Positions 39,930 through 52,284 of a DNA stretch of 64,000 nt are shown piece by piece. Numbering within the stretch: the first letter of the stretch is position 1; every line of letters starts with the position of its first letter. The DNA comes from Solenopsis invicta. Taxonomy: Eukaryota > Arthropoda > Insecta > Hymenoptera > Formicidae. The notes below the pieces were generated by a model that searched no databases, was not told the origin of the DNA, and saw nothing but the letters and a program-made list of their open reading frames with translations. The stretch spans positions 12,892,770 through 12,956,769 of the forward strand of contig NC_052669.1 in the NCBI RefSeq assembly GCF_016802725.1, read 5' to 3'. The position numbers and the translations under genes were made by a program.

Positions 39930-40121
39930 TACTATTTTTGGCGGTCTGCCAATTTTTTAATATTAATATGATTATTAAAATATCGTAATACTAGTTATTA
40001 ATGTTTTTGTGTTTTTTGTATTATTTTTAAGTCCTATATGGATTAAAATTATATTATAGATTAATGTTTCTTATTAGTGTACTGATCAGTAAAGTGACAG
40101 TTTTAGAAAGATTTGAGTAAG

Positions 40122-40503
40122 GTGAAAAACTTTGCGAACACATAAACGAATTTTTGAAAATTATTATTTACACAAGAGGTTTTGGTACCGTCATTCACAC
40201 AAAAGATTAATAGAATCTTGATAGGAAAGAATAGTGTTTTTGCAGAAAAATGAAATGAAAATGAAGTATTAAATCTGTATTAATGATATATTGTATTAGT
40301 TATATGTAAATGGTTATGTATATTTCTCCTAACATTATTGATTATTTGATATTTGTCTAAATCTATGTTACTTAATTATATTAAGTAACATATAAGATAT
40401 ATGTACCTGTATGTATCTAATTATGCTTGATTAAAATTAATTACTTACTGCTAAATACTATTTACACGTCCTATCGGTTTATGTGTTCGCAAAGTTTTTC
40501 AAA
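40122..40503. mobile_element. Small MITE-like inverted-repeat element, about 380 bp
   Basis: GAAAAACTTTGCGAACACAT near the left end is matched by ATGTGTTCGCAAAGTTTTTC near the right end; the inverted repeats extend to about 25 bp. An internal palindrome, TACTTAATTATATTAAGTA, lies at about 40,370-40,388. No coding potential. The target duplication is not clear. Confidence 0.65.
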
Positions 40504-42085
40504 TCGCGATAGTTGTCTGATCAAGATTTGCGTTGTATTAGAAATAACTGAGTTGCCACTTTCCGTCGTGACAGTTCGGTCTGTGAAAATATTTTTAAGT
40601 ATCAAAATTCTTACTGTTTTGCGTTTGCGCTTGTTCGCGTTTTAAATACTTCGGCATCAAGTCGTTTCTATGCTTTGTTACTAACGCTGTCTCACTCTAC
40701 GTTTGGAACTGCCTTTGATGCTTGTTTTCGGCTTTTTGTCGCTATTGCTATCCTTCTTTATGTTTAAAACTGCCTTTGAACTCGGTAACTGAATAGGCTT
40801 TTAGCTACGGAAAATTTTTTATGCTCGCGCGTTTCCTGAGAATTCCACGCTTCTCTTGCGGTGCTCGCGGCTTCCGAGAATTGTTTTCGTCGTTTGACGC
40901 TAACTTTCCTCCTTTTTGTGTTTGAACGTGTTTTGCGATTTCGAAGCTTCTAGAAGTTTCTGGAATGTCTCTCCTCTCGACTTAGCTTTGTCGTTTGTTT
41001 GCGTTGCACGTACCGTTTGTACGTGATTGTTGCTGAAAATGTTTGTGCAATATTTCGTTTTTCCGTGCTTGTAAATTGCGCTTACAATTTTTTAGCTTGT
41101 CTTTTCAATCTTTTACACAATTTAACGTCCTCTAGGATTAACGTTATTACTTTCTTTAAAATTTTACAAAGTTTTCTTCGCTCTGTTAACGCTACGCTTC
41201 AAACGATCTTTTGTTTCTCTCGTTAATTTAATGTTGAAGGATCTCGATCTCGTTATTAGATTTACACCCGATTTACGGTCGCAATTACTTTTCATTTTCT
41301 AAAATCATAGACTTTACGCGTGTAATTCGTTTTGCTGGTGATAAATCTAGCGCTCGTATTCCGCGTTGGAATTTCTAGATCTTTTGTCCTCGTGCAGCTC
41401 TTGCCGTCAAAATGTTGTACAATTTTACACACAAACATGCAAACACATAGATGCAGCAATTTTAGCAAGCATTTTATTCTACGCATGCAAACTTCCTAGC
41501 TTTTAACGCCATATGATTTTTAGTGCAAAATAAATCAAAGCAATTGCCAAGCATACCGCTAATAAAATTTTGTTCACTGTATCGTTTATTTGCGCTTCCT
41601 TACGCAATCTTTTCAATCTCTCTAATTCTTGGTCTCTATTTTCATGAACCATCTTACAAGAAAGTTAACTTATTATTGCTACAATTATTGCAATTATCAC
41701 AATGAAAATTATTAGGTACACTATAATCATGTAAATCTTCACCACCTTATATTCTGATACCTCCTACATTGTTTTAATTATTTATACACTTTGTAATTAA
41801 ATCGTCGCGAAATTTAATGGGATCATGCAAATGATTCTATCTATCTTTAATTTGGCAGTTTGCCACTTCTTGATATTAATAATGAATATTATTTTTTTAT
41901 TAGCGTTCGCTTTGTCTCATAATAACGCTCTGTGCACGCACTCAACGAATCTTTGCGGAATTTTCGTCGCTATCGGAGATTTTCGCGTCAATGAAATTTT
42001 GTATTCTTCTTCAAAATTTAATAACTCGCGTCTAATTTATCGGATTTTTGCGATTTAAAGCGTCGAGTTCTCTTTTATCGAACTA
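40504..42085. other. AT-rich stretch, possible Gypsy remnant, no intact gene
   Basis: Composition is T-rich on the plus strand with many TCG and CGT triplets, like the Gypsy element at 28,400-38,320, and short minus-strand frames occur. No domain is recognisable. The stretch near 41,846-41,866 contains TTGGCAGTTTGCCA, similar to a motif at 39,939. It may be a leader or LTR part of the same or a related retroelement, split by the TIR elements. Confidence 0.35.
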
Positions 42086-43624
42086 CCCTTACGGAAATGA
42101 ACTATTGATTTACAATAGTGATTATTCTCTAATAGTGATTATGTAGCATCTAATGATTGGATTATTCGCAATAATCATTTCCTAATATTTTTTGAATGAG
42201 TGATTATTGATATCATAATGAGATTATTTGCAATAATCATTCCTCAATAGTTCTTTTATGGAATGATTATTGATTTCATAATCAGGTTATTTGGAACAAT
42301 CACCAGCACACTACTTTTAATAGTTAATATATAAATGATTAATAGTCAACTATTCACAATAAACCCAACAAGAACTGGATTGTTTTATACGTTTATTAAA
42401 CGCTTGGTTTGTTAAACGTATGGTATAAAACAGATATAGGTATGTAGCAGATATGTATATAGATAAAACGGTTTTTATACGTTAGTGCAATATACGTATA
42501 TAATAATCGTTTTTATTACGTATATATAATACGAAACGTATTTTATACGTTAAAAAACGGTTTATAAAATGCCAAAAATGTATTTACGTTTATAACACGT
42601 ATAAAAATACTATAAAATACTATCATATACTAATTAAACGTTTCTTAAATACGTTTATGATTTGTAAAAGTTGTCCCTTTAAATAACGTATCAAAAATAG
42701 GATTTAATATCCAGGTATGATATCCTTTTTAAATATGTTAATAAAAGTTTAAGCGTAAATTATATTTTATTGCACGTTTTTACTGCAGCAATATTTAAAC
42801 GAATAATAAACGTATTTTATACACATTCGGTATAGCTAATTAAAGGTTTATTGAAACGTATATTATTTATGAAATAAAAAACATTTATAAATCATTTCAG
42901 AAATACCAAATACGGTTAAAATCCAAAACATTCAATTATTAATAGTTATTTTACACGTAAAAACATATTACAGTGCTCTCAAATTCGAGCGATTTGCTTT
43001 GGTTTTGAGTCTCAAACATAGACTTTGTACTATGTCTATGGTCTCAAAACTTTTTCGCAACGCCAGTCTTCGCGCTTCCGCGGCTTGCGCGGCTTCCAAT
43101 AGGTGGCCATGCCACGGGGGATTTTCTCGTGAGTCGAGTGTGGCCACAGGCACTATATCTAGGCGCCACTGTGACCGTCTTTCTAAATCGCACTTCAGTG
43201 AAACTTTTGTGAACTAATTGTTGTAACCTCGAGACGAATTTCGTTCTCGTTTTTTTTTAAATGTGATGTGTATGTTGTTCGCTGTTCCACATAAAATTTT
43301 ATATATTTACATGTAAAAATAACAATTTGTATTGTTATTAAATCTTGTACATAAATGTTTAATTCAGATTTAATCTTTATTTAATCCTTTTGAACAAAAA
43401 AAAAATATTTTTTTAGAAACTATAATTTATTACGTTTAATTATTGATTTATTAATACATATTTTATATGATTATATAAATCGTAGTAACTATTGGGCTCA
43501 AATAATTTTTCAATAGTTCTGTGTAATAGTTCGTCCCAATAATCCGCGAAAAAACTATCACGAATAATTCAATAGTTTTATTAATAGCTTTACTAATAGT
43601 TACAATAGTCCATTTCCGTAAGGG
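42086..43624. mobile_element. TIR element of 1.54 kb, TA target, no transposase
   Basis: CCCTTACGGAAATGAACTAT at the left end pairs with CCCTTACGGAAATGGACTAT (complement of the right end); TA flanks both. Subterminal regions are full of an AATGATTATTGATTTCATAA-type repeat and TACGTTTATA motifs. An island at about 42,985-43,215 is strikingly GC-richer than the rest, with GCTTCCGCGGCTTGCGCGGC and a possible GT donor (TCTCGTGAGTCG); it looks like captured foreign sequence. No transposase was found. Confidence 0.75.
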
Positions 43625-44104
43625 TAAACTATCGAGAATGTTGAGATTTTAATTTTTATTTTTCGCGATTCGACTTTTGCCTGAAATTTTCTAAGTTTTT
43701 TATTTCAGAGAAAATTTGGCGCAGGGGTCCCCCTAAGGGTAGTGCTTTTTGCAATTTTACACTGCACTTTTCACAAGCACTCGGTGAATTTACTTCTACT
43801 TTAGCGGTGACTCTAACACTCGCGTTATTTATGATGCCGTCGCGTTGTCACGATTTGCTGGCTTTAATAACACTCGCGTTGTACACTTTTATTTAGCATC
43901 AACCCAATTTATCACAGGTCGCCACTTATGCACGTAAGGAAGCTTATAACCACTTCTGCACGTGGGGAAGCTTGTGCTGGTTGTTGGGGATAATCTCGTT
44001 AGATGGGAGATTGTGTGTGTGCAGGTTCTTTTATCGTATGAGATCATTAAGCTTTTCTGCGCAAAACGATTCTTTGCGATGCGAAGACCGTGGCGTGCGT
44101 TGTG
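43625..44104. other. Unassigned sequence left of module X copy 2
   Basis: It holds TGGCGCAGGGGTCCCCCTAA near 43,720 and tandem phrases ACACTCGCGTT (about 43,816, 43,869) and CACTT-TGCACGT-GGAAGCTT (about 43,923, 43,955). No coding frame or element family recognised. Confidence 0.35.
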
Positions 44105-45210
44105 CCTGTAACCGAACGAATTGTCACGAGAAATGCGGATCACAGCTAAGTATTGTCGGTATTCCGGTAACAATTCGGTCGCCACTCGTTTTTGTTCAAG
44201 AAAACAAGAAAAAATTTATTCAACGCGCGCACTTTGACTTACCAAGGAGTGCATTGTCTCGCCTTCTCGTACCCGTGGTCTGCAAAGAGTCGACATATGA
44301 TCTCTTCCCGTACCCGTGGTCTGCAAAGAGTCGACATATGATCGCTCATCCTCTCGTGGTCTCGTTCACGGCTAAGTACAACGTCCGACTTACGAGTGAA
44401 TTACGCTTGTGTCGCAAAGGGATAGGTAGCTCTCGTGAATAATCACACGCGCGATTAAAATGACCATATCACAAAGTTTATTTAAGAAAATGTTTTACAA
44501 TGAGCGTTTTGCGTTTCGAGAATGTTCCGTACAATCGTTTAGATCGCGCACATTCACACATTCTCACTCACGGTTCTCACGCCCGTGAACACCCGGTTAT
44601 GATGATATTAACAAACAACACGTCGTCACGCATTACTCGCAGCGCGCGAATTACGCTTGTCTGCTCGCGAGTCTCTTGCACGTGGTTAATCACGAAAACA
44701 AAGACGCCTCACAATTTGATCGTTCAAAAACATCGTGGGTAGGAAAATTGAATAAAATCGAAAATTGAATAATTAATAAAGACAAAAGAATAACACTGAT
44801 CACATATTAATGTGACGTGACACTCGCGTACAGATAAACGGAATTGCCCGTTACATCGTAATTAACGATTCATCGACCGTCGCAGGAAACTTATTGAAGG
44901 ACGGGATCCGATAACGCACGGTGCAATAGCCCACCAATCAATCATCTTGACTTATCTAATCCAACCAACGGAAAAACTCTAGGCATTGACCGCTGTGAGT
45001 GGTGGTGGGCTATCGGTCCCGAGCGTTATCGGGATACGCTCCTTATCGAAACTTCGAGAACCCCCTGTTCTCACGCGCGACTTTCCTCTCGGTAGAATAC
45101 TCATCGTCTTGGCTGTTCGAAATTGACTGTGGATTCCCGGACTCTCTCCAGAGAGTCGCTGTTTGATGCCAGCTTGGCATCGGTAGGGAAACGCGCGGAC
45201 CAATCACGTA
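44105..45210. repeat. Repeated module X, copy 2
   Basis: Same landmarks and order as 26,334-27,260, in the same orientation, with a duplicated CCCGTGGTCTGCAAAGAGTC block (about 44,272 and 44,311) and a 148-bp MITE insertion. As in copy 1 it lies near module Y and the satellite, so the three repeats travel as a group. Confidence 0.75.
44899..45046. mobile_element. MITE of about 148 bp inserted in module X
   Basis: Absent from module X copy 1, where GAAACTTATTGAAACTTCGA is continuous. The insert runs from GGACGGGATCCGATAACGCA to GCGTTATCGGGATACG. It folds on GATAACGC/GCGTTATC ends and an inner AATAGCCCACCA/TGGTGGGCTAT stem. A second copy is at 47,199-47,328 and a fragment at about 52,222-52,255. 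Confidence 0.8.
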
Positions 45211-45869
45211 GTGAGGCGTCCTACTCGCGGTACGCCCGACGCGGCGACTTACGCGCCGCTTACGCGCCGCCCCGTCAAATTGGGCTTCACGCGCTTGTCA
45301 CAGGGCCAGGGAGATGCGTACACGAAAACTTTACGCCCACGGTGTATGGTAGCTCTCGCGCACTTTAAGATAATCTTTGCAAGAGCAATTTGCCGGTCTG
45401 CCAATCATACATTTTCCTGCCCATGTTTTACGTGTCACACGCATCCCAACATACTCATCGTCCATTCATACTCGGAGTTAACTAATTAATTAATAATAAT
45501 AATATACTAAAGTTTGATTTGAAAGAATCGTCCGTTCGCACCCGGAATTAAGTTAGCTAATGTAATCATAGCAATACAAGAAATGAGAATTTGATTTGAC
45601 AAAGTAAAATGATTTGATCTGACAAATTAACTTAGAATGGTTAAACAAAGTAAATTATACTATTTAAATCCGTGTCTCGCGCGTTATGATTCGAACAGAG
45701 TTATATGACTCTATGTGACAGATTGCTGGTCTGTCAACTCGATCAACGATAAAATAGAAACATGGATCAATTCTAACGAAACGTAAAATATGAAACAAAC
45801 AAAAGTAAATAATATATAATACTTACCTCTAATCGTCGCCTACGCTTCCCTCGGCGATCGCTCGGAGTC
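45211..45869. other. Sequence between modules X and Y, copy 2 locus
   Basis: GC-rich near the left edge (GGCGACTTACGCGCCGCTTA), AT-rich afterwards. It contains GCAATTTGCCGGTCTGCCAA (45,386) and GATTGCTGGTCTGTC (45,721), members of a dispersed motif. No gene recognised. At the other locus this position is filled by the R1 fragment. Confidence 0.4.
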
Positions 45870-46125
45870 CCTGGGTGATGGTCGCCTCTGCATCTGAGAT
45901 TTCTCCGTTGGTCTAGTGATAACCCTTGGCGTGGACGCTCTAGTCGGCGTCGGTGGTATCTCATTGTTGTTGCTTCCGCTCGCCCTCGTCTTTTCGGAGA
46001 TCGGGTAGCTCTCGCGGTACCGTTGTCCACGACATTCGCACTCGGCACTCCCTAGCTCGTCTGGTAGCTCGTTACCCCATATTATGCAATGGGGTGACGC
46101 ACGGTCAATTTCCGGCGGTTGCAAG
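45870..46125. repeat. Repeated module Y, copy 2
   Basis: Matches 28,160-28,410. On the minus strand an open frame of about 100 codons (46,148-45,840) includes LPDELGSAECECRGQRYRES and TPRVITRPTEKSQMQRRPSP, which looks like the N-terminal part of a retroelement ORF1 or gag. It passes directly into satellite array 2 on its right. Confidence 0.65.
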
Positions 46126-47470
46126 ATATCGCATAGATACACTTTCATTTAAAATGCGCGCTGAAAAACAGCAAAAGTTTCGTTTCTAATGCAGATCAAG
46201 GCTTGTTCGACGCTTTTAACGTAAAACATGAAAGGTATCACATAAATAACAATTAATTCAAATGCGCACAAAAGAACGGCAATAGCTTCATTTCTAATGC
46301 AGATCAAGGCTTGTTTGACGCTTTTTAACGTAAAACACGAAAGATATCGCATAAATAACAATTAATTTGAAATGCGCACAAAAGAACGGCAATAGCTTTG
46401 TTTCTAATGCAGATAAACGCTTGTTCGTCGCTTTTTAACGTGATACACGTGAGATATCGAATAGAAACAATTTCATTTAAAATGCGCGCTGAAGAACAAC
46501 AAAAGTTTTGTTCCTAATACAGATCAAGGCTTGTTCGACGCTTTTTAACGTAAAACACGTGAGATATCGCATAGATAACGTTTCATTTGAAATGCGAAAT
46601 AAAAAATAACAATAGTTTTGTTTCTAAAGCAGATCAACGCTTGCTCGACGCTTTTTAACGTAATACGCATGAAATATCGTATAAATAGTTTCATTTGAAA
46701 TGCGCGCTGAAAAACAGAAAAAATTTTGTTTCTAGTACAAATCAACGTTTGTTTGACGCTTTTTAAAGTAAAACACGTGAGATATTGCATAAATAACGAT
46801 TCATTTGAAATGCCCACTGAAAAACGGCAATAGTTTTATTTCTAATGCAAATCAACGTTTATTTGACGCTTTTTAACGTATTACACGTGTGATATCAAAT
46901 ATATAACAATTCATTTAAAATGCGCCCTGAAAAGCGGCAAAAAGTTCGTTTTTGATGTAGGTCACCATTTGTTCAAAGCAACGCTTGTTTGACACTTTTT
47001 AACGTAATACACATGAGATATCGCATACATAACAATTCATTTAAAATGCCTACTAAAGAACGGCAATAGTTTTGTTTCTAATACAAATCAACGTTTGTTC
47101 GACGTTTTTTAATGTTATACACGTGAGATGTTGCATAGGTAACGATTCATTTGAAATGCCTACTGAAGGACGGCAGTTTTGTTTTTAACACAAATCAAGG
47201 ACGGGATGCGATAGCCCACCAACCAATCATCTTTACTTATCTAACTCAACCAACAGAAAAACTCTAGGCATCGGCCGTTGTGAGTGGTGGTGGGTTATCG
47301 GTCCCGTGCGTTATCAGGATCCGACCGCAAATCAACGTTTGTTCGACGCTTTTTAACGTAACACACTTGTGATATCAAATATATAACGTTGCAATTAAGG
47401 TGCACGACAATAGTTCAATTTCTAATGCAGATCAACGCTAGTTTGTTGTTCTTTAACGTAATACACTTAA
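46126..47470. repeat. Satellite array 2, same 110-bp family
   Basis: About eleven diverged units with the same order as array 1 (TTTCTAATGCAGATCAAGGC, TTGTTCGACGCTTTTTAACG, TAAAACACGTGAGATATCGC, TTCATTTGAAATGCGC). They are closest to the right-hand, more diverged part of array 1, which also has TTTGAAATGCGC rather than TTTGCAATTCGC. A MITE interrupts the array at 47,199-47,328. Confidence 0.88.
47199..47328. mobile_element. Second MITE copy, inside satellite array 2
   Basis: GGACGGGATGCGATAGCCCA to GCGTTATCAGGATCCGACC, about 130 bp, with the same TTATCTAA, GAAAAACTCTAGGCATCG and GAGTGGTGGTGGG blocks as the copy at 44,899. Short flanking CAAATCAA/AAATCAACG suggests insertion within a unit. 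Confidence 0.78.
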
Positions 47471-48472
47471 GAACGTCATCGTGGGCTTATCTGGAGTCTA
47501 CGAGAAGACTCCTTTCGTTTCTACGCCAAAAAACCCGCCGTTGATTTAAACACCAAATGCTCCATTTTATCGTTTATCGCAAAAATCTACAATCCATTAT
47601 AATGGGTCTCTCCTGTAATTATAATTGCGAAAATTCTAATACAGGAGTTATAGATTAAAACATACAATTGGGACACACCCCTCAAACCCGAAATATTAAA
47701 GTCGTGGCTAAAATACTGCTCGGATTCACCAAAACTGCGAGAACAAAGTATTTCGCGTTAAATCTGTACACATTGCGGAAACTTGACTGTTGAATTATAT
47801 GGATTCGCTGATGCTTCGACGCGCGCGTATGCCGCGGTTATTTATCTTCGAGTAATTCATTCTTTTAACAAATTTTCAGTGGCATTGCTTACTGCTAAAT
47901 CGAAGGTCGCTTTTATTAAAACGGTCAGTGTGCCGCAACTCAAATTAAATGCAATTGTTTTGTTAGCTTGATTTTTAAAATTTGTTCAAAATTCCATGAA
48001 TTTGAAGCATCGGTCTACGGCTAGACAGATTCTTCCGTCGCGTTAACGTGGCTTCAAGTACATCCATCGAAATGAAAGACTTACGTGGCGGAGCTACAAA
48101 GCAACTGATTATTAAATGGAAGCATATTTCATCCAAAAAAAATTCCGCGGATTATGCGTCCTGATATTTGCCTCTCGCGGAATTAATCGAATTCACGCTT
48201 TGGTGAGACGGTCTTACATGCTTGAAATCATCACCATCCATTTGGCCAAAACAGAAGGCAATCCACGACTTTGATCTGGTCGACTCTGCAATTCCAGAAT
48301 CCTGATAGCAGAATCCAACTATCTATTATATTTCTCAGGCCCAGTGTGAATTACTAAGCAAAGTTTCAAGACCAAACTCCTTAAAATCACCGTGTGGACA
48401 AAATGGCTTGTTCATAATACAAAGAGGCGCACAAACAGATCGTCGGCTACCGGACTAACGACGATCGAACTA

Positions 48473-49746
48473 TTGGGTTTACAACTTAATTCGGTCCGTT
48501 CTTTTGCTTAAAAAACGTATTTATTTAAACAATAAAATGAATTAATACCTTATTGTTCATCGCTAGCCAGTACTTTTTCCCATCTTTCTGGCAATTTATG
48601 AATTCCGTCGAGGAAAAAGCGTTCATCTTTTAAAGCCAAGAATGAATCGAGCCAATTTTTAATACTCTGTTCTGAAGTAAAGCGTACTTCATTTAAAGCG
48701 TTCCGCATTGATCGAAACAAATGATAGTCGGAAGGGGCAAGGTTTGAGTTATAAGGCGGGTGAGCCAGAACTTCCCATCCGCTATTTTCCAAATAGTTTT
48801 TAACCGGAACAGCAACATGAGGCCGAGCGTTGTCATGGTGAAAGATTATGGACTTGTGTCTGGTCGCATATTCTGGACGTTTTTCTGCTATAGCTCGCTT
48901 TAAACGGATCAATTGTTGCCTCTAAAAGTCTCCCATGGTTTAACCAGGTTTCAACAACTCATAATGAATCACACCCTTCTATTCCCACCAAATACAGAGC
49001 ATTACCTTAACACCATGAATATTCGGCTTCGGCGTTGATATTCCCGGTTGGTCGGGCTTTACATACGATTTTTTGCATTTCGGGTTATTGTAGTGAATCC
49101 ATTTTTTGTCCCCGGTAATGATTTGATGCAGAAAGACTTTTTTTTGTACCATTCAAGCAACATTTTGAACATGCAAAATTGTCGTCCAATATTTCTCGGT
49201 TTCAATTCGTATAGAACCCAATTTCCTTGTTTTTGGATGTATCCCGCGGCTTTGAATCGTTTTGAAATAGCTTGTTGAATAAGTTCTAATATTTTTGCGA
49301 GCTCTTCTTGCGTTTGACACGAATCTTGATCGAGTAATGTTTCTAATTCTTCATTTTCAAACTTTTTCGGTTAACCCAAACGCTCTTTGTCTTCAACACT
49401 AAAATCATCACTTTTAAATCGTCGAAACCATTCTCTGCAAGATTTATCTAATGGTGCAGATTCATCATACACTTTCACAAACATTCAATACGCTTCAGCT
49501 GCACTTTTCTTCCAATTAAAACAGAAAATCAAAACTTCCCGCAAATAGTGCTTATTTGGAACAAAACTCGACATTTTCAATGCAATAAAAATTAAACTTG
49601 TTGTACAAAACTCAAAGGCTTTAAATAATATTTGGTTGACAAATGTTAACACTTCACGATACAGCAAAAATCAGCTATCGCCGTCAACCATTTATAGCAC
49701 TTAGAGCCATCTTTTAAAAACGGATCGAACTAAGTTGTACACCCAA
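48473..49746 (-). mobile_element. Mariner element, 1.27 kb, inactive
   Basis: Inverted ends TTGGGTTTACAACTTAATTC and TTGGGTGTACAACTTAGTTC (complement of the right end), flanked by TA (48,471-48,472 and 49,747-49,748). Inserted into the BEL/Pao pseudogene between its RNase H and integrase parts. The transposase pseudogene is annotated separately. Confidence 0.92.
48550..49573 (-). pseudogene. Mariner transposase, several stops and shifts
   Basis: The start MSSFVPNKHYLREVLIFCFN (about 49,573) fits the helix-turn-helix N-terminus; further pieces include CREWFRRFKSDDFSVEDKER and DKKWIHYNNPKCKKSYVKP. The C-terminal 120 codons (48,912-48,550) are open and contain HHDNARPHVA and HPPYNSNLAPSDYHLFRSM with the second and third catalytic Asp. 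Stops near 49,485 and 49,372 and around 48,920-48,990 show it is dead. Confidence 0.9.
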
Positions 49747-51600
49747 TAAAAAAAGTATTTTAGTTGCGATATGTTCAGCACTATCATTTTTCGAACAAAC
49801 TTCACGCAAATAATGAATCCAATTCCTCAAAAAAGCGCGTTGCTGCCTCTTAATCTTTTTCTCGATAAAAATGAATTAATTTGCCTTGGTGGGTGGAATA
49901 AAAATTCCTTACTAAGCTTCAAGGAACAACATCCGATTATCTTCTCAAAGTATCAAATCTCTGATCTCCTAATTGCTCAGGCGCACAAAATCACTCTGCA
50001 CGGTGGCACGCACTTAACCCTACGTATTCTCCGTCAAAGGTATTAGGTTTTATTGACATGAAATAGTTTAAACTCACATACACAATTGTGTCGCAAACAG
50101 CCTATCAGCTGATGGGAAATCTTCCGCGTCCTAGAGTACCCTTTCCTCTCCGTTCACGCATACGGGCGTCGATTACACCGACCTTATGAACATCATACTG
50201 TCTGTCGGCCGAGGCCAAAGATCAAAAAAATACTATGTGGTTATATTTATCTGTCTCGCAGTCAAAGCCATCCACTTGGAATATGTGTACGCCTACGCTA
50301 CCTCCGGATTTCAGGCAACCTTTTATTGAAGAACAAAGTCTAATTATAAGCAAGTTAGTGAACGCGGCGCAAATCAAATATAGGAAGCAAAAAAACACCT
50401 TGCGGGCATGACTACCGAATATTCGATCTCTTTCGTGGGCGACCATCGTGGTGAGATCACCGTCCATTTGCGTGCGATACGTATGTAACGAGAGAGCGTA
50501 GTATAAGTAAAATAAAGAGCGTGCTCTAAGTAAAATGGTATTGTACTGAAATCGATTCAAACCCGTAGATATAGTATGAAATTTTTTGTATTTGTATTTT
50601 TTTCTAAATTCAAATCTGTTGTGTCAAATAATATCTCTTTGTACAAACAAAGACAAGAAACCTACACTCACGTGTTGACGCAAGCCGTCTTACTTTTTTG
50701 ACAAAACTAAATAAATAAAATCTTTTAAACAATTTTAGTCGTCACAGACTTCCTTCAAAAATGTATAGCAATAACGGAACAAATTGTTAAGGAGCCGATC
50801 GCGAATTACGATCCGTCTTTAAGCGTCTTAGTGATGACCCACAGCTTCAAAACGTTATACTTAACTAACAGAGGCGTTCAATAAAATTTCAAACCGCTTT
50901 TCGCGCCACACTTTGGTGGCCTCTAGGAAAGTGTAAAATTGTTAAAATTTTATCTCAAGAAAATTGTCGGTGCGCGAACGTGTCGCAAATTAAATTTGCT
51001 CCACTATTATGCCAAATAAAAGCGTGCTTAAATTCGCGGCCAATTTCAGCATTACACGACAACCCTAATAATTTTTTAGTATTAACTCCGGGGCATTGTT
51101 TAACAGGCCGACCATTGGTTAGTGCGCCGAAAGACTCGGCTCTAGATATTGATTCTAATCGATTGTCTCGTTGACAGCTGGTACGATGCTCCAGCGGCTT
51201 TTGCGCTAATGGTCTGTTGATTATTTATACACTCTGCAGAAAAAAACTAAATGAAAAAAGGGTCAACAGGAGATAAGGGCAAACAATCTCGTATTGTTGA
51301 AAAATAATTTACTCCCTCCTACAAAATATAAGAGCTTGCGCGTGTGATCGCGACCCATCTGGGATCGGACGGCCACATTCAAGTTGTAACGCTCCGCGCC
51401 GCAAAAACTATGCTGAAAAGACCTCTAACACAGATATGCCAACTGCAATTATCGTGTGACATTGAAGTTTAGCATCCTCTCATAACATAAAGTTTCTTTG
51501 AGTCAAAATAACAAAATGTATTTGGTTAAGAATCATGGTCTCAAAGTTGACTTACGGATTTCGCTCAAGAAAATTTTGCGGCTAAAAATTTTTAAGTAAA

Positions 51601-52284
51601 ATAAATTTCTTAATTTTGAAAATTTTATTTGTTACTTGTAAAGATTTAATGTATTTAATTTCTTTAAAGACTAACAATGTAGTTTATTGAAAGCACATAA
51701 ATGTTATTCTTCACAGGTATCTCTACTTCTAACAAACAATTCCATACATCTACAGATTATTTTTCTCGAAGTACAAATACCTGCAACCTCCTATCGTAAT
51801 GTAATATAAATAATTATTGTATACTACCCCGGAGTAGCGCACCGTGTTGAATTATAATTCTATGTAAACACGAACTTCAAAAGATTACGTGACAATGTGC
51901 CAATTACTTCAATTGCCGATGACTTGACGAGCTAAAACCCGTTTACTCTTCCGGTCATTCAGATCCATTCCGATTGATTATAACACGAGTAATTCTCCTT
52001 TCTGTTTCTTTCGTAACCTGCTTACAAACGCGAGCGGGATGTTCAGAAGGCATATCGTTCGATAATCTAACCGTATATTCACATTTTGATTCTTTGTAAG
52101 CAGCAAATTTCGTTTAGATTCGAGAAACGTTTTGTTGTATTTCAAACGCCTTCCTCGCTCCAATTTCGTTGACGGCCAAGTATTCGAGATGAGTGACACC
52201 CGTTTGGACACGGTTCGATTGGATACTAACCAATCATCTTGGCTTATCTAACCCTGCAATCGCCAATTTTCCGACACTTGGCTG
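51601..52284. other. Unassigned AT-rich DNA with a MITE fragment
   Basis: No gene seen. At about 52,222-52,255 ACCAATCATCTTGGCTTATC and TAACCC match the 148-bp MITE family (44,899 and 47,199). The remaining MITE sequence is missing or unrecognisable, and the solo LTR begins 30 bp later. Confidence 0.45.

Larger units (their letters stand above)
47500..51600 (+). pseudogene. BEL/Pao pol pseudogene, rightward, interrupted by mariner
   Basis: Recognisable pieces in order: RNase H (ELYGFADASTRAYAAVIYLR at about 47,787, LLTAKSKVAFIKTVSVPQLK), integrase zinc region (LLPLNLFLDKNELICLGGW at about 49,844, AHKITLHGGTHLTLRILRQ), rve start (YYVVIFICLAVKAIHLEYV at about 50,230), YSNNGTN (about 50,764, catalytic Asp replaced by Asn), and the conserved CQIKACLNSRPISALHDNP / LTPGHCLTGRPL block (50,980-51,174). 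Unrelated sequence lies at about 50,335-50,730 and a mariner at 48,473-49,746. Stops and shifts occur throughout; it is an old copy. LTRs not identified. Confidence 0.88.

Noticed and set aside
43700..43740. TGGCGCAGGGGTCCCC as a primer-binding site
   Set aside because: No adjoining LTR end with TG...CA and no element body in the matching orientation; similarity to a tRNA 3' end is weak.
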